A stretch of 44,664 bases of DNA from an uncultured Oscillospiraceae bacterium (GCA_944386995.1 CALXDF010000075.1:1-44664), one strand, 5' to 3'; shown: positions 17,433 through 25,346, counted from the stretch's first letter. Numbers and translations are program-made. The notes: a model not told the origin generated them from the letters alone.

Positions 17433-17464
17433 ACAGGCGGGCAGGGAGATCCCTGCCCGCCTGT
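17433..17464. terminator. Terminator after the PfkB kinase
   Basis: A 15-bp perfect inverted repeat (ACAGGCGGGCAGGGA and complement) lies 31 bp beyond the kinase stop. The U-run is better on the plus strand (TTTTT) than on the minus (TTTG), so it may shield both sides. Confidence 0.7.
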
Positions 17465-17495
17465 TTTTCTCTCGTCAATGATCTTCGGCAGCGCC

Positions 17496-18575
17496 TCAGC
17501 GTTTGACCCGGGCGTTGCCTGCATAGATACTCCAAATCTGTTCTTCGTCCGCAGGCGTGGCATAGTCGGTCAGCAGCGTGACCACCAGCGCGCCGGAGGC
17601 CCAGCCGAACTGCAGGCACTTCTCCGGCTCCCAGCCCCGGAGGACGCCGTACAGCAGGCCGCTGACAAACCCGTCGCCGCCGCCGATGCGGTCCAGAATG
17701 GGGATATTCCGAGGCTGTTCCACATACCACTGCCCGTCCACATGGAGGATGGCGCCCCAGAGGTTGTCGTTGGCGCTGACCACCTCCCGCAGGGTGGTGG
17801 CAAACATGGTGGCGTTGGGGAAGGCCTTCTTGACCTCCTCGATCATGCCTTTAAAGCTGTCGATCTTGGCGCTCAGGTCCTTGCCGCCGGCCTCAGGCCC
17901 CTTCACACCCAGAGCCAGTTGGAAGTCCTCTTCATTGCCCACCAGGATATCGGCCAGGGAGGCGATCTCCGTAAAGGCCTTGCGCAGCTCCGTCTCCCGG
18001 CCCTTCCAGAAGGAAGCCCGGTAGTTGAGGTCAAAGCTGATGACCGAGCCTGCCGCCTTGGCGGCCCGGGCGCAGTCCAGGCAGAACTGGATGGTGTTGG
18101 GAGACATGGCGGCAAAGAGGCCGGACATGTGCAGGATCTGGACGCCCTCCTTGTTGAAGATGCGGTCCAGGTCGAAGTCGCTGGACTTCAAATCCCGGCC
18201 CACTTCTCCGGCGCGGTCATTCCAAACCCGGGCGCCCCGCAGGCCGTACCCGCAGTCAGCCACATTGATCTGGTGCCGATAGCCCCAAGGCCCGCCCTGG
18301 GGGACCTCCGGCCCCTCGAAGTCGATGCCCCGGGCCCGGTACTCCTGCTTGATGAACTGGGCCAGGGGGCTGTCCTTGACAAAGGCGGTCAGCATCTTGG
18401 TCTTCAGCCCCAGAGAGGCGGAAACCCCCAGCACGTTGCTCTCAGCGCTGTTGGCCTGGAGGGTGAATTCCCGGCTCACATGGACCGGCTGGCGGTCCTT
18501 TGGGGTGATTCGCAGGCCGACGCTGGTCGGCACCATCAGATGGTATTTGCAGTCCTCTCTCAGTTTGATCGGCAT
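17496..18575 (-). CDS. PfkB-family sugar kinase, 2-dehydro-3-deoxygluconokinase-like
   Basis: A ribokinase-fold kinase of 359 residues. The anion-hole and catalytic-base motif DRIGGGDGFVSGLLYG near residue 290 has the GGGD form typical of KDG kinases; FDLNYRASFWKG near residue 185 is another KdgK hallmark. It should phosphorylate a keto-deoxy sugar acid or a related hexonate at the terminal hydroxyl. It is the last gene of the unit deoC-like, SDR, zinc dehydrogenase, kinase. No KDPG aldolase or sugar-acid dehydratase is seen nearby, so the substrate may differ from KDG; gluconate or 2-ketogluconate would fit Gnd in the same locus. At 359 residues it is slightly longer than usual. Confidence 0.85.
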   Translation of the reverse strand: MPIKLREDCKYHLMVPTSVGLRITPKDRQPVHVSREFTLQANSAESNVLGVSASLGLKTKMLTAFVKDSPLAQFIKQEYRARGIDFEGPEVPQGGPWGYRHQINVADCGYGLRGARVWNDRAGEVGRDLKSSDFDLDRIFNKEGVQILHMSGLFAAMSPNTIQFCLDCARAAKAAGSVISFDLNYRASFWKGRETELRKAFTEIASLADILVGNEEDFQLALGVKGPEAGGKDLSAKIDSFKGMIEEVKKAFPNATMFATTLREVVSANDNLWGAILHVDGQWYVEQPRNIPILDRIGGGDGFVSGLLYGVLRGWEPEKCLQFGWASGALVVTLLTDYATPADEEQIWSIYAGNARVKR

Positions 18576-18610
18576 AGCCGTATCCTCCTTGTTCGTGTTG
18601 ACCTGGTCGT

Positions 18611-19636
18611 TCAGTCCACCAGGGCGTTGATCTTCAGGTAGCGGCCCGGATAGTCGGACAGCTCCCGCACGGCCTCGGGCACCTCGTCCATGGTAATGAC
18701 CTTGCTGAGGACAGCCCGGGCGTTGACCTTTCCGCTCTCGATCAGCTCCAGCGCCTCCTCGAACTCCTTTGCGCTGTTGCGGCCGCCCAGCACGTCGATC
18801 TCCTTGGTGGTGATGAGGTTGGTGGGCAGGGACGTCTCGCTCTTGGGCCAGCCGGTCAGGACGATCTTTCCCGCGTAGGACACCATATCCAGGCTCTGGC
18901 GGATGGCAGACCCGGCGCCGGACATCTCCAGCACCACCTCGGCCATGCGGCCGTTGGTGATCTCCCGGATCTTCTCCAGGGAGTCCTCTCCGGGAATGCA
19001 GATGGTATGCTCCACTCCCAGACTCCGGGCATACTCCAGGCGCTCAGCCACCGGGTCGATGATGATGGGGATCGCGCCGTAGGACATGGCGGCCAGGGCA
19101 GCCAGCAGGCCGATGGCGCCGCAGCCGTTGATGGCCACATGCTGTCCGGCGGATACCTTGGCCCGGTGCAGGCCGTGGAGGGAGATGGTCAGGGGTTCCG
19201 ACAGGGGCGCGATCTCCCATGGCATGTCGTTAGGAATGGGCACCAGCATGAAGTCCGGGTGCAGGAAGTACTCGGTCATGCCGCCGTCGGTGTGAACGCC
19301 CAGGCACTTCAGGGTCTCGCAGCAGTTGGTGCGGCCCAGGGAGCAGGGATAGCAGCGGCCGCAGTGGAGGTAGGGTTCCAACACCACCCGGTCGCCCTTC
19401 TTCAGGCCCTTGGGGTTGTTGTCGTCGATCTCCTCGATGATGCCGGCCAGCTCATGGCCGATAATGCGGGGATAGCTGACAATGGGGTTGACGCCCCGGT
19501 AGGCCCCGATATCGGATCCGCAGATGCCCATGGACTTGATGCGGATCAGAGCCATCCCCTGTCCGGGGGTATAGGTGGGTTTCTCGATCTCTTCGATGTA
19601 GATGTTCTTGGGCTCCTTGAGATATACGGCTTTCAT
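18611..19636 (-). CDS. Zinc-dependent dehydrogenase, L-idonate/L-gulonate 5-dehydrogenase-like
   Basis: A 341-residue MDR zinc dehydrogenase. Zinc ligands occur in MGICGSDIGAY and IGHELAG, the structural zinc block is LHCGRCYPCSLGRTNCC, and the cofactor fold has NGCGAIGLLAALAAM. Closest remembered relatives oxidise sugar acids such as L-idonate, L-gulonate or L-galactonate (IdnD/RspB/YjjN group). I place the start at 19636 (MKAVYLKEP), where GGGAGGAAAAGG precedes the ATG; the longer frame to 19708 is rejected. It lies between a gluconate-5-dehydrogenase-like SDR and a kinase, an arrangement like idonate catabolism (IdnD then IdnO). Substrate is an inference. Confidence 0.86.
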   Translation of the reverse strand: MKAVYLKEPKNIYIEEIEKPTYTPGQGMALIRIKSMGICGSDIGAYRGVNPIVSYPRIIGHELAGIIEEIDDNNPKGLKKGDRVVLEPYLHCGRCYPCSLGRTNCCETLKCLGVHTDGGMTEYFLHPDFMLVPIPNDMPWEIAPLSEPLTISLHGLHRAKVSAGQHVAINGCGAIGLLAALAAMSYGAIPIIIDPVAERLEYARSLGVEHTICIPGEDSLEKIREITNGRMAEVVLEMSGAGSAIRQSLDMVSYAGKIVLTGWPKSETSLPTNLITTKEIDVLGGRNSAKEFEEALELIESGKVNARAVLSKVITMDEVPEAVRELSDYPGRYLKINALVD

Positions 19637-19673
19637 ATCCTTTTCCTCCCTAAATGTCTCTCCGGCTTCCTGC

Positions 19674-20498
19674 TTATTCTTCGCCCTTGTAGCGGTAAGC
19701 GCTGTCAAAGTCCCAGGGAGCGCCGCCGCACAGGCAGCCGCCGTCTACCACATAGTTGGAACCGCTCATATAGCTGGAGGCGTCGGAGGCCAGCAGCACC
19801 ACGATCCCCAGGATCTCCTCCGGGGTGCCGGGGCGGCGCATGGCGATGCGGTCCCGGAGATAGTCCCCGCGGGTGGGATGGTCCCAGGTCACCTGGGTCA
19901 GCGGGGTCAGGATATGGCCCGGAGAGACCGCGTTGGCCCGGATGCCCCACTCAGCCCACTCCACAGCCATGGACCGGGTCAGGGCCACCACGCCGCTCTT
20001 GGTGGCGCCGTAAACGCTGCAGCCGCCCAGCATGGCAGTAGCGTTGTGGGAACCGATGTTGATGATGCTGCCCTTGTGCTGTTTCATCATCAGCGGAGCG
20101 ACAGCGCGGCTGACCATGAACACGCTCTTGAGGTTGATGTCCATGATCCGGTCATAGGTCTCCTCCAGCACATCCATGATGCCCTCGCGCTTATTGATGC
20201 CCGCCACATTCACCAGCACATCGATACGGCCGAACTTCTCGCCGATAGCGTCCACAGCGGCCTGGATGCTCGCCTGGTCGGTGACGTTCATCACAAAGGT
20301 GTGGCACTCGCCGCCCTCAGCCTTGATCTCCTCATCCAGAGACTTCAGCCCCTTCTCGCTGATGTCGCAGGCGCACATAATGGCACCGATACCGGCCATC
20401 CCCTTGGCCAGCTCCCGGCCGATGCCGCCGGCAGCGCCGGTCATCAGCACCACCTTGTTCTCCAGAGAAAACAGCTTTTCCAGATTTTCAGCAATCAT
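19674..20498 (-). CDS. SDR oxidoreductase, gluconate 5-dehydrogenase (IdnO)-like
   Basis: A 274-residue classical SDR. Motifs: TGAAGGIGREL for the cofactor, CDIS after beta-2, NVAG, Ser in NIGSHNAT, YGATKSG with catalytic Tyr/Lys and NAVSPGHILTPLT, the last resembling the gluconate 5-dehydrogenase loop. The C-terminus is extended (GGAPWDFDSAYRYKGEE). Gluconate 5-dehydrogenases reduce 5-ketogluconate to gluconate. The adjacent zinc dehydrogenase could make such a ketoacid. Gap to the neighbour is 37 bp. 2-deoxy-gluconate 3-dehydrogenase (KduD) is a plausible alternative. Confidence 0.85.
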   Translation of the reverse strand: MIAENLEKLFSLENKVVLMTGAAGGIGRELAKGMAGIGAIMCACDISEKGLKSLDEEIKAEGGECHTFVMNVTDQASIQAAVDAIGEKFGRIDVLVNVAGINKREGIMDVLEETYDRIMDINLKSVFMVSRAVAPLMMKQHKGSIINIGSHNATAMLGGCSVYGATKSGVVALTRSMAVEWAEWGIRANAVSPGHILTPLTQVTWDHPTRGDYLRDRIAMRRPGTPEEILGIVVLLASDASSYMSGSNYVVDGGCLCGGAPWDFDSAYRYKGEE

Positions 20499-20544
20499 GA
20501 TCTTGTTCCGTCCTTTCCAAAAATATAAATATCGCTGCTGTCAA

Positions 20545-21276
20545 TCAGTTGCCTCTCGTAATGACCAGATCCATGTAATACTGGCAGATCTCCTCGATGA
20601 TCTCATGGGCGTACCCAGTACCAAACAGCACCGCACCGGTGGCCAGGCCCATGATGGTCAGCTGCGTAAGGTTATAGGTGCCGTATCCCGCGAATTTGAT
20701 CCCCACATGGTCGGGGATATTGGCGCGCATGATGTGCAGCGTCCGCATGGCGGGAGAACCGCCCCGCCCGCTGGCGGCCTTGACATAGTCCACGCCGGCC
20801 TCGGACACGATGCGGCAGCCCACAGCCAGCTCCTCATCGGTGAGCATGGCGTTCTCCATGATGCTCTTGACCTTCATCCCGTGGCCATGGCCGATGGCCA
20901 CCATGGTCTCAGCCTCCCTGCGGAGGACGTCGTACTCCTTGCCCCGCAGCGCCCCTACGTTGATGACATAATCGATGCAGCCGGGGCGCCCGCGGAGGAT
21001 GTTGGCCAAGCGCTCAGCCTGGTGGGCTTTGTCCTCCACATCCGCTGCGCCAAAGGGGAAGGCCGGACAGATGCCCGTCTCAATGCCGGTCCCCTCCAGC
21101 ATATCCGCGATCATGGGGACCCACACAGGGTTGCAGTGGATGCCGTTGACATTGTAGTAGATTCCCTTGCGCACATGCTCCTGTACCTGCTCACGGGACA
21201 CATCGTGGTTGAGCATGGCGTAGTCGAAGATCTTTCCCAGGTTCTCCCGGGTATACTCTTTGCCGTTGATGATCAC
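20545..21276 (-). CDS. DeoC/LacD-family aldolase (deoxyribose-phosphate-aldolase-like)
   Basis: A 243-residue class I aldolase. The Schiff-base Lys is in DYVKAASGRGG, matching VKTSTGF of DeoC, and the second conserved Lys is in GIKFAGYG. The N-terminal half keeps the ICPAFPFG and DYVINVGAL blocks of the family. The enzyme should join or cleave a ketose/aldehyde pair using acetaldehyde-, pyruvate- or glycolaldehyde-type donors. It begins at GTG 21276 with GAGGGGAG nine bases upstream. It is the first gene of its operon and diverges from an SDR. The lack of other deoxynucleoside genes argues against a housekeeping DeoC role; a pathway-specific aldolase is more likely. Confidence 0.83.
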   Translation of the reverse strand: MIINGKEYTRENLGKIFDYAMLNHDVSREQVQEHVRKGIYYNVNGIHCNPVWVPMIADMLEGTGIETGICPAFPFGAADVEDKAHQAERLANILRGRPGCIDYVINVGALRGKEYDVLRREAETMVAIGHGHGMKVKSIMENAMLTDEELAVGCRIVSEAGVDYVKAASGRGGSPAMRTLHIMRANIPDHVGIKFAGYGTYNLTQLTIMGLATGAVLFGTGYAHEIIEEICQYYMDLVITRGN

Positions 21277-21376
21277 ACAAAAGCGCTCCCCTCTAAAATG
21301 AAATTTTCCTGCTTCGCAAAAAGGTCATACTTCTGTCGTCTGATATTACAAAAAGGCCGCCGCCCTTTTGACACTC

Positions 21377-21406
21377 TGCACAAAAAGCACAAACTTTCTG
21401 TGCAAA
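21377..21406. promoter_or_regulatory. Cluster of three TGCACAAA-type repeats
   Basis: TGCACAAA (21377-21384), AGCACAAA (21386-21393) and the inverted TGTGCAAA (21399-21406) lie between the divergent aldolase and SDR genes, just upstream of the plus-strand promoter. The exact 8-mer is shared with 12461-12468 and 12496-12503. Confidence 0.5.
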
Positions 21407-21420
21407 TCCGTCAAATTTCC

Positions 21421-21449
21421 TTGCCATTTTTTGTAATCATATGTATAAT
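21421..21449 (+). promoter_or_regulatory. SigmaA promoter of the divergent SDR gene
   Basis: TTGCCA at 21421-21426 and TATAAT at 21444-21449 with a 17-bp spacer. The leader to the ATG at 21539 is about 80 nt. Confidence 0.78.
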
Positions 21450-21538
21450 TTTTCTTGCCGTTAGGTTTATGGTATCCAGATTCCTAACGATTGTCAAGGG
21501 TGTTTTTGAATTCTGACTGGAAAGGATGAGACGCAGAC

Positions 21539-22321
21539 ATGAGAGGACTCAAGGACAAGGTTACCATCGTCACCGGCGCGGGCAACGGTATCGGCCGCGG
21601 TATCGCCCTGCGCATGGCCCAGGAGGGCTGCAAACTGGTCATCGCAGACATCGATATGAAGGGGGCCGGAGAGACCGTCCGCCTGATCCAGGAAGCCGGC
21701 GGAACTGCGGAGGCCCGGCAGGTGGACCTGCGCAAGGTTCCCGACATTGACGCGCTGATCGACGGGGTCTATGAGACTTACGGCACCATTGATATTCTGG
21801 TCAACAATGCCGGCATCCAGATCCGCGAGTGGGCCACAGATTTTCCCGAGGAGAAGTTCGACTTCCTGATGGACCTGAACCTGAAAGCCTACTACTTTGC
21901 CTCCCGGGCAGCCGCCCGCCACATGAAGCAGCAGGAAAACGGCGGCAGCATCGTTTGCATTTCCTCGGCTAACTCCGAGTGCTTCACCACCCGCCGCTCC
22001 CCCTATAACATCTCCAAGGCCGCGGTCAACGGACTGGCCGGTACGCTGGCGGTGGAGTGGGGCCGCTTCAACATCCGCATCAACGCTGTCGCTCCCGGCT
22101 ATGTCATGACCGACATGGTCCGCCAGGGCATCGCAGAAGGAATCATTGACATCGACACCAATCTGAAAGTCATTCCCATGAAGCGCCTGCTCTCCACGGA
22201 GGAGATCGGCAATGCCGTATGTTTCCTAGCCTCTCAGGAGGCCAGCGGCATCACCGGGCAGACGCTGTTTGTAGACGGGGGCTGGAGCCGGTGCGGTCTG
22301 CCGGAGGAGAAGGATCTCTAA
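21539..22321 (+). CDS. SDR-family oxidoreductase (glucose/gluconate-dehydrogenase-like)
   Basis: A 260-residue classical SDR. Motifs are TGAGNGIGRGIAL, ADID (NAD preference), NNAG, Ser in CISSANSE, YNISKAAV with Tyr/Lys and NAVAPGYVMTDM, and the C-terminal GQTLFVDGGW. It has its own promoter and the ribosome site GGAAAGGATGAG. It is divergent from the DeoC-like operon and convergent with the AraC gene, with stop codons overlapping by four bases. It may catalyse a redox step on the imported sugar; the direction and substrate cannot be read from sequence. Confidence 0.87.
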   Translation: MRGLKDKVTIVTGAGNGIGRGIALRMAQEGCKLVIADIDMKGAGETVRLIQEAGGTAEARQVDLRKVPDIDALIDGVYETYGTIDILVNNAGIQIREWATDFPEEKFDFLMDLNLKAYYFASRAAARHMKQQENGGSIVCISSANSECFTTRRSPYNISKAAVNGLAGTLAVEWGRFNIRINAVAPGYVMTDMVRQGIAEGIIDIDTNLKVIPMKRLLSTEEIGNAVCFLASQEASGITGQTLFVDGGWSRCGLPEEKDL

Positions 22322-23172
22322 TTCTCCCCCGGCATCTGTCCGGTATACTCGGAGGGCCCGCAGCCCATAATGCGGCGGAAAGACCGGTAGAAATGGCTGT
22401 AGCTGTTGAATCCGGCGCTTTCCGCCGCTTTGTGCGCCCCCATGCCGCTGCGCAGCAGGGCCGTTACCTTTTCCACCCGCTTTTCCAGAATATAGTTGCT
22501 GATGCTGCGATGGGTCATGCTTTTAAAAATGTGGCTGATATAGTAGGTGCTGTAGTTGACCTCCTCCGCCAGTGCCTCCAGGCTTAAGCGCTCAGAGAGG
22601 TGGCGGTCGATATAGTGGATCAGCTTGGTGACAATCACCAGCTGCTGGCTGGCTGCGCCGCTGCTGTACCAGCCGGAGAAGCAGTCATTATATGCGTAAG
22701 CCAGCAGCTGGTGGATAATGGCCTTAATCAGGATCTCCTGCCCCTTCTCCAGGCGTACGGCCCGGTATTCGTCCATCAGATGCCGGTATTTCTGAAAGGT
22801 CTCCTCCCCGATGTGGCAGACAGGGTTCCCCCCTCCGCTCTGGCGGAAAATATCCAGCAGGTTTGCTGTCGGGGTACTGAATGCGGTCAGCAATTCCGGG
22901 TCTACCTGCGCCGAGAAGCTTTCAAAGCTCTCCGCAGGGTCCGGGATCAGCATATGGGGGCGGAACATATCTACCGGAACAATGTCCCCATATTGCAGCG
23001 GGTACTCATCCTCCCCCACCACAAAGGTGCCGGACTTCCCCAAATAGACAATTAGTTCATAAAAATCGTGGTGATGGAGACAACCCGTCGGTTCGTTCTC
23101 ATGGTTGTGCAAAGAACTGCTGTAGTCCCCACGATAGGTCGATTTTTTTGGCAAAAACGCAGAAGTCTTCAT
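22318..23172 (-). CDS. AraC-family transcriptional regulator
   Basis: A 284-residue regulator. An N-terminal cupin-like sensor domain carries HNHENEPTGCLHHHDFYELIVYLGKSG, rich in His residues typical of the fold, and the C-terminal about 100 residues carry two helix-turn-helix motifs (LSLEALAEEVNYSTYYISHIFKSM and KAAESAGFNSYSHFYRSFRRIMG). It likely binds a sugar or metabolite and controls the neighbouring genes. It has its own promoter back to back with that of the HpcH/HpaI aldolase gene. Overlap of its 3' end with the convergent SDR leaves no room for a terminator. Confidence 0.93.
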   Translation of the reverse strand: MKTSAFLPKKSTYRGDYSSSLHNHENEPTGCLHHHDFYELIVYLGKSGTFVVGEDEYPLQYGDIVPVDMFRPHMLIPDPAESFESFSAQVDPELLTAFSTPTANLLDIFRQSGGGNPVCHIGEETFQKYRHLMDEYRAVRLEKGQEILIKAIIHQLLAYAYNDCFSGWYSSGAASQQLVIVTKLIHYIDRHLSERLSLEALAEEVNYSTYYISHIFKSMTHRSISNYILEKRVEKVTALLRSGMGAHKAAESAGFNSYSHFYRSFRRIMGCGPSEYTGQMPGEN

Positions 23173-23190
23173 CCTACCACCTCGTATTTT

Positions 23191-23219
23191 ACTTTATCCA
23201 CTCCGCTTCTCCTTGTCAA
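23191..23219 (-). promoter_or_regulatory. SigmaA promoter of the AraC regulator gene
   Basis: Minus strand: TTGACA (23219-23214), 17-bp spacer, TAAAGT (23196-23191). The transcript start would be only about 10-15 nt before the start codon's ribosome site GAGGTGGT. Confidence 0.7.
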
Positions 23220-23271
23220 TCGCTATTTCCCATCATCGCAAGATGCGCAAATTATATGCCAACTCTGTGCA

Positions 23272-23300
23272 TTGACTTTCCCCCGTCAACTCCCTATGCT
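23272..23300 (+). promoter_or_regulatory. SigmaA promoter of the aldolase-hydroxyacid dehydrogenase operon
   Basis: TTGACT (23272-23277), 17-bp spacer, TATGCT (23295-23300). The 52 bp between the two divergent -35 boxes hold TGCGCAAA (23244-23251) and TGTGCATT (23266-23273), near matches to the TTTGCACA motif seen elsewhere in the locus. Confidence 0.7.
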
Positions 23301-23361
23301 AAAGATACACGGACCGGCGAAAAACCACCGACTGTGAGGAAAAACGATAGGAGGCAACCGT

Positions 23362-24156
23362 ATGCCAGTACCTGAAAACAGAATTCGCACATTGCTCAAT
23401 GCCAACCGTCCCACCGTGGCCACCCGTCTGTTCAATGTCAACCCCTCCTCGGTAGAGGCCGCCGCCTGCTCCGGCAGCTTTGACTATGTGGAGTTCCTGG
23501 CGGAATATGCCCCCCACAGTCTGATGGAGTTGGAGAACTTCGTCCGGGCGGCAGAGCTGCACCATATTGGCACGCTGATCAAAATCGACCTGCAAAACCG
23601 CCATTATGTGGCCCAGAAGGCCGCCGCTGCCGGCTTCCAGGGAATTCTTTACGCTGACCACAAGACCCCTGAAGAGGTGGAGGAAAGCATCTACTATCTG
23701 AGTCCCGACTGTCCGGACGGCGGGCGTTTCGGCTTCCCCAACGGGCGCTGGATCGGCTACAACGGTCACCTGCCCCAGCAGGAGCATGTCCAGATGACCC
23801 GCAATTTGGTCAAAGCCTTTATGATTGAGAAGGCGGAGGCTGTGGATAATATCAAGGCAATCTGCTCCATTCCGGGGGTGGATATGGTCCAGTTCGGTCC
23901 CTCTGACTACAGCATGAGCCGGGGCTGGAATGCCGCCGACCACGCACAGGAGCTCAAAGAGATCGAGGAATATGTGATCCGCACCGCTCTGGAGTGCGGC
24001 GTGGCTCCCCGCTGCGAGTGCGATACCATGGACAAGGTGGAGTATTACCGGGGCCTGGGCGTCCGCCATTTCTGCATCGGCGATGAGCTGCGGGTGCTCA
24101 ACGCCTACTGGAAGGGCACCTGCGGTCAGGTCCGCAAGCTCGCCGACAGTCTGTAA
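23362..24156 (+). CDS. HpcH/HpaI-family aldolase
   Basis: A class II, metal-dependent pyruvate aldolase of 264 residues (HpaI, GarL, RhmA group). Conserved features are the phosphate/arginine loop region near ATRLFNVNPS, the metal-binding Glu in MIEKAEAVDNI, and the metal-binding Asp in QFGPSDYSMSRG. Such enzymes split 2-keto-3-deoxy or 5-keto-4-deoxy sugar acids into pyruvate and a hydroxyaldehyde. With the GarR-like reductase it could process a tartronate-semialdehyde-type product. Its ribosome site is AGGAGG before ATG 23362. It forms an operon with a D-2-hydroxyacid dehydrogenase 36 bp downstream. It is more diverged than GarL, so the substrate is open. Confidence 0.87.
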   Translation: MPVPENRIRTLLNANRPTVATRLFNVNPSSVEAAACSGSFDYVEFLAEYAPHSLMELENFVRAAELHHIGTLIKIDLQNRHYVAQKAAAAGFQGILYADHKTPEEVEESIYYLSPDCPDGGRFGFPNGRWIGYNGHLPQQEHVQMTRNLVKAFMIEKAEAVDNIKAICSIPGVDMVQFGPSDYSMSRGWNAADHAQELKEIEEYVIRTALECGVAPRCECDTMDKVEYYRGLGVRHFCIGDELRVLNAYWKGTCGQVRKLADSL

Positions 24157-24192
24157 GCCGTATCGCGTGATGAGAAGGAGGCAGTTTTTACA

Positions 24193-25173
24193 ATGAAGCA
24201 GAAAATTCTCCTGTCCAAGCGTGTCCCGGAGGAATGCCTGGCCCCCTATGAGGACCGGTTCGAGTTTACCCTGCCGCCGGATGACACCGCATTTACTTAT
24301 GAGCGCATCCTGGAGCTTCTGCCCCAGTATGATGGATACCTGGACATTGACCGGGACGCCGACAAGCGGGTAATCGACGTGGCCGTGGACAATGGGGTAA
24401 AGGCGATCGCCAACTATGGTGTGGGCTATGACCGCATCGACTGGAAATACGCCACAGAGCGGGGCCTGCCTATTCTCAACACCCCCACCTCCGTTACCGA
24501 GGCCACAGCGGAACTGGGCGCCACGCTGATCTTTTCGGTGATGCGGGGCATCGCCCGCTATGACAGTCAGGTCCGCCGCAAGGAGTGGGTGTCCCCGCTG
24601 TTCTCTGATCTCAACACCATGATTGCCGGCAGCACGCTGGGCATCGTGGGCTTTGGCCGGATCGGCAAGCGGGTCTGCCGCAAGGCACAGGGTATGGGCA
24701 TGAAGGTGGTCTATTATGACCAGTACCGCGCCACGCCGGAGGTTGAGCAGGAGTTTGACGTCACCTATCTCCCCTTTGACGAGCTTCTTGCCGTCAGCGA
24801 CTGCGTCACCCTCCATGCCCCCTACTTCCCGGAAAACCATCACATGTTCAACGCCGAGACTTTCCGGAAAATGAAGCCCACCGCTTATTTCGTCAACACC
24901 GCCCGCGGAAAGCTGGTGGATGAGGAAGCCCTGTGCCGCGCACTGGAGAGCGGCCAGCTTAAGGGGGCTGCCATGGATGTGTTTGAAACCGAGCCCAACA
25001 GCGTTTATCCCGGTCTCCTGAAGCTGGACAACGTAATTCTGACTCCCCACATCGGCAGTCTTACCATGCGTTCCCGCATGGCTATGTGCGACGAGGCTCT
25101 GGCCGGGCTGACCGCCGTGATGGAGGGCAATGTGCCCCATAATGTCGTCAATCCCAGCGTATTCCAGAAGTAA
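24193..25173 (+). CDS. D-isomer-specific 2-hydroxyacid dehydrogenase
   Basis: A 326-residue NAD(P)-dependent dehydrogenase of the SerA/GhrB group. The Rossmann motif is GIVGFGRIGKRV; the catalytic residues are Arg in FVNTARGKLVDEE, Glu in DVFETEP and His in LTPHIGS. It lacks a C-terminal ACT domain, unlike many SerA proteins, so a role in reducing a 2-keto acid (glyoxylate, hydroxypyruvate or a ketogluconate) is more likely than serine synthesis. It follows the HpcH/HpaI aldolase and might act on the keto acid that enters or leaves that aldolase. Ribosome site AGAAGGAGG precedes ATG 24193. It ends at a nested terminator hairpin. Confidence 0.9.
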   Translation: MKQKILLSKRVPEECLAPYEDRFEFTLPPDDTAFTYERILELLPQYDGYLDIDRDADKRVIDVAVDNGVKAIANYGVGYDRIDWKYATERGLPILNTPTSVTEATAELGATLIFSVMRGIARYDSQVRRKEWVSPLFSDLNTMIAGSTLGIVGFGRIGKRVCRKAQGMGMKVVYYDQYRATPEVEQEFDVTYLPFDELLAVSDCVTLHAPYFPENHHMFNAETFRKMKPTAYFVNTARGKLVDEEALCRALESGQLKGAAMDVFETEPNSVYPGLLKLDNVILTPHIGSLTMRSRMAMCDEALAGLTAVMEGNVPHNVVNPSVFQK

Positions 25174-25194
25174 CCCTTCTGATCCACCCCCTCA

Positions 25195-25251
25195 ACAGGC
25201 CTGTCCCCCGGTTCCTATCCGCCGGGGGATTTGGCCTGTGCAGCGGTTTTT
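25195..25251 (+). terminator. Nested hairpin terminator after the hydroxyacid dehydrogenase
   Basis: Outer arms ACAGGCC/GGCCTGT and inner arms CCCCCGG/CCGGGGG form a compound stem (25195-25239) followed by GCGGTTTTT. The U-run ends one base before the -35 box of the next promoter. Confidence 0.7.
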
Positions 25252-25252
25252 G

Positions 25253-25281
25253 TTGACACATAACAAACTCTACCGTATAAT
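25253..25281 (+). promoter_or_regulatory. Perfect-consensus sigmaA promoter of the third plus-strand SDR
   Basis: TTGACA (25253-25258), 17-bp spacer, TATAAT (25276-25281): an exact consensus, so expression is probably strong unless repressed. Confidence 0.88.
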
Positions 25282-25293
25282 ATTGGTAATTCT

Positions 25294-25309
25294 CCGGCAA
25301 TATTGCCGG
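25294..25309. promoter_or_regulatory. Palindromic operator candidate CCGGCAATATTGCCGG
   Basis: A perfect 16-bp palindrome lies at about +7 to +22 of the transcript from the consensus promoter, flanked by GGTAA and TTACC. The position suits a repressor. As RNA it is also a hairpin, but there is no U-run. Confidence 0.6.
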
Positions 25310-25346
25310 TTTACCGGATGCCGAAAAACAGCAAGGAGGAGAATTT

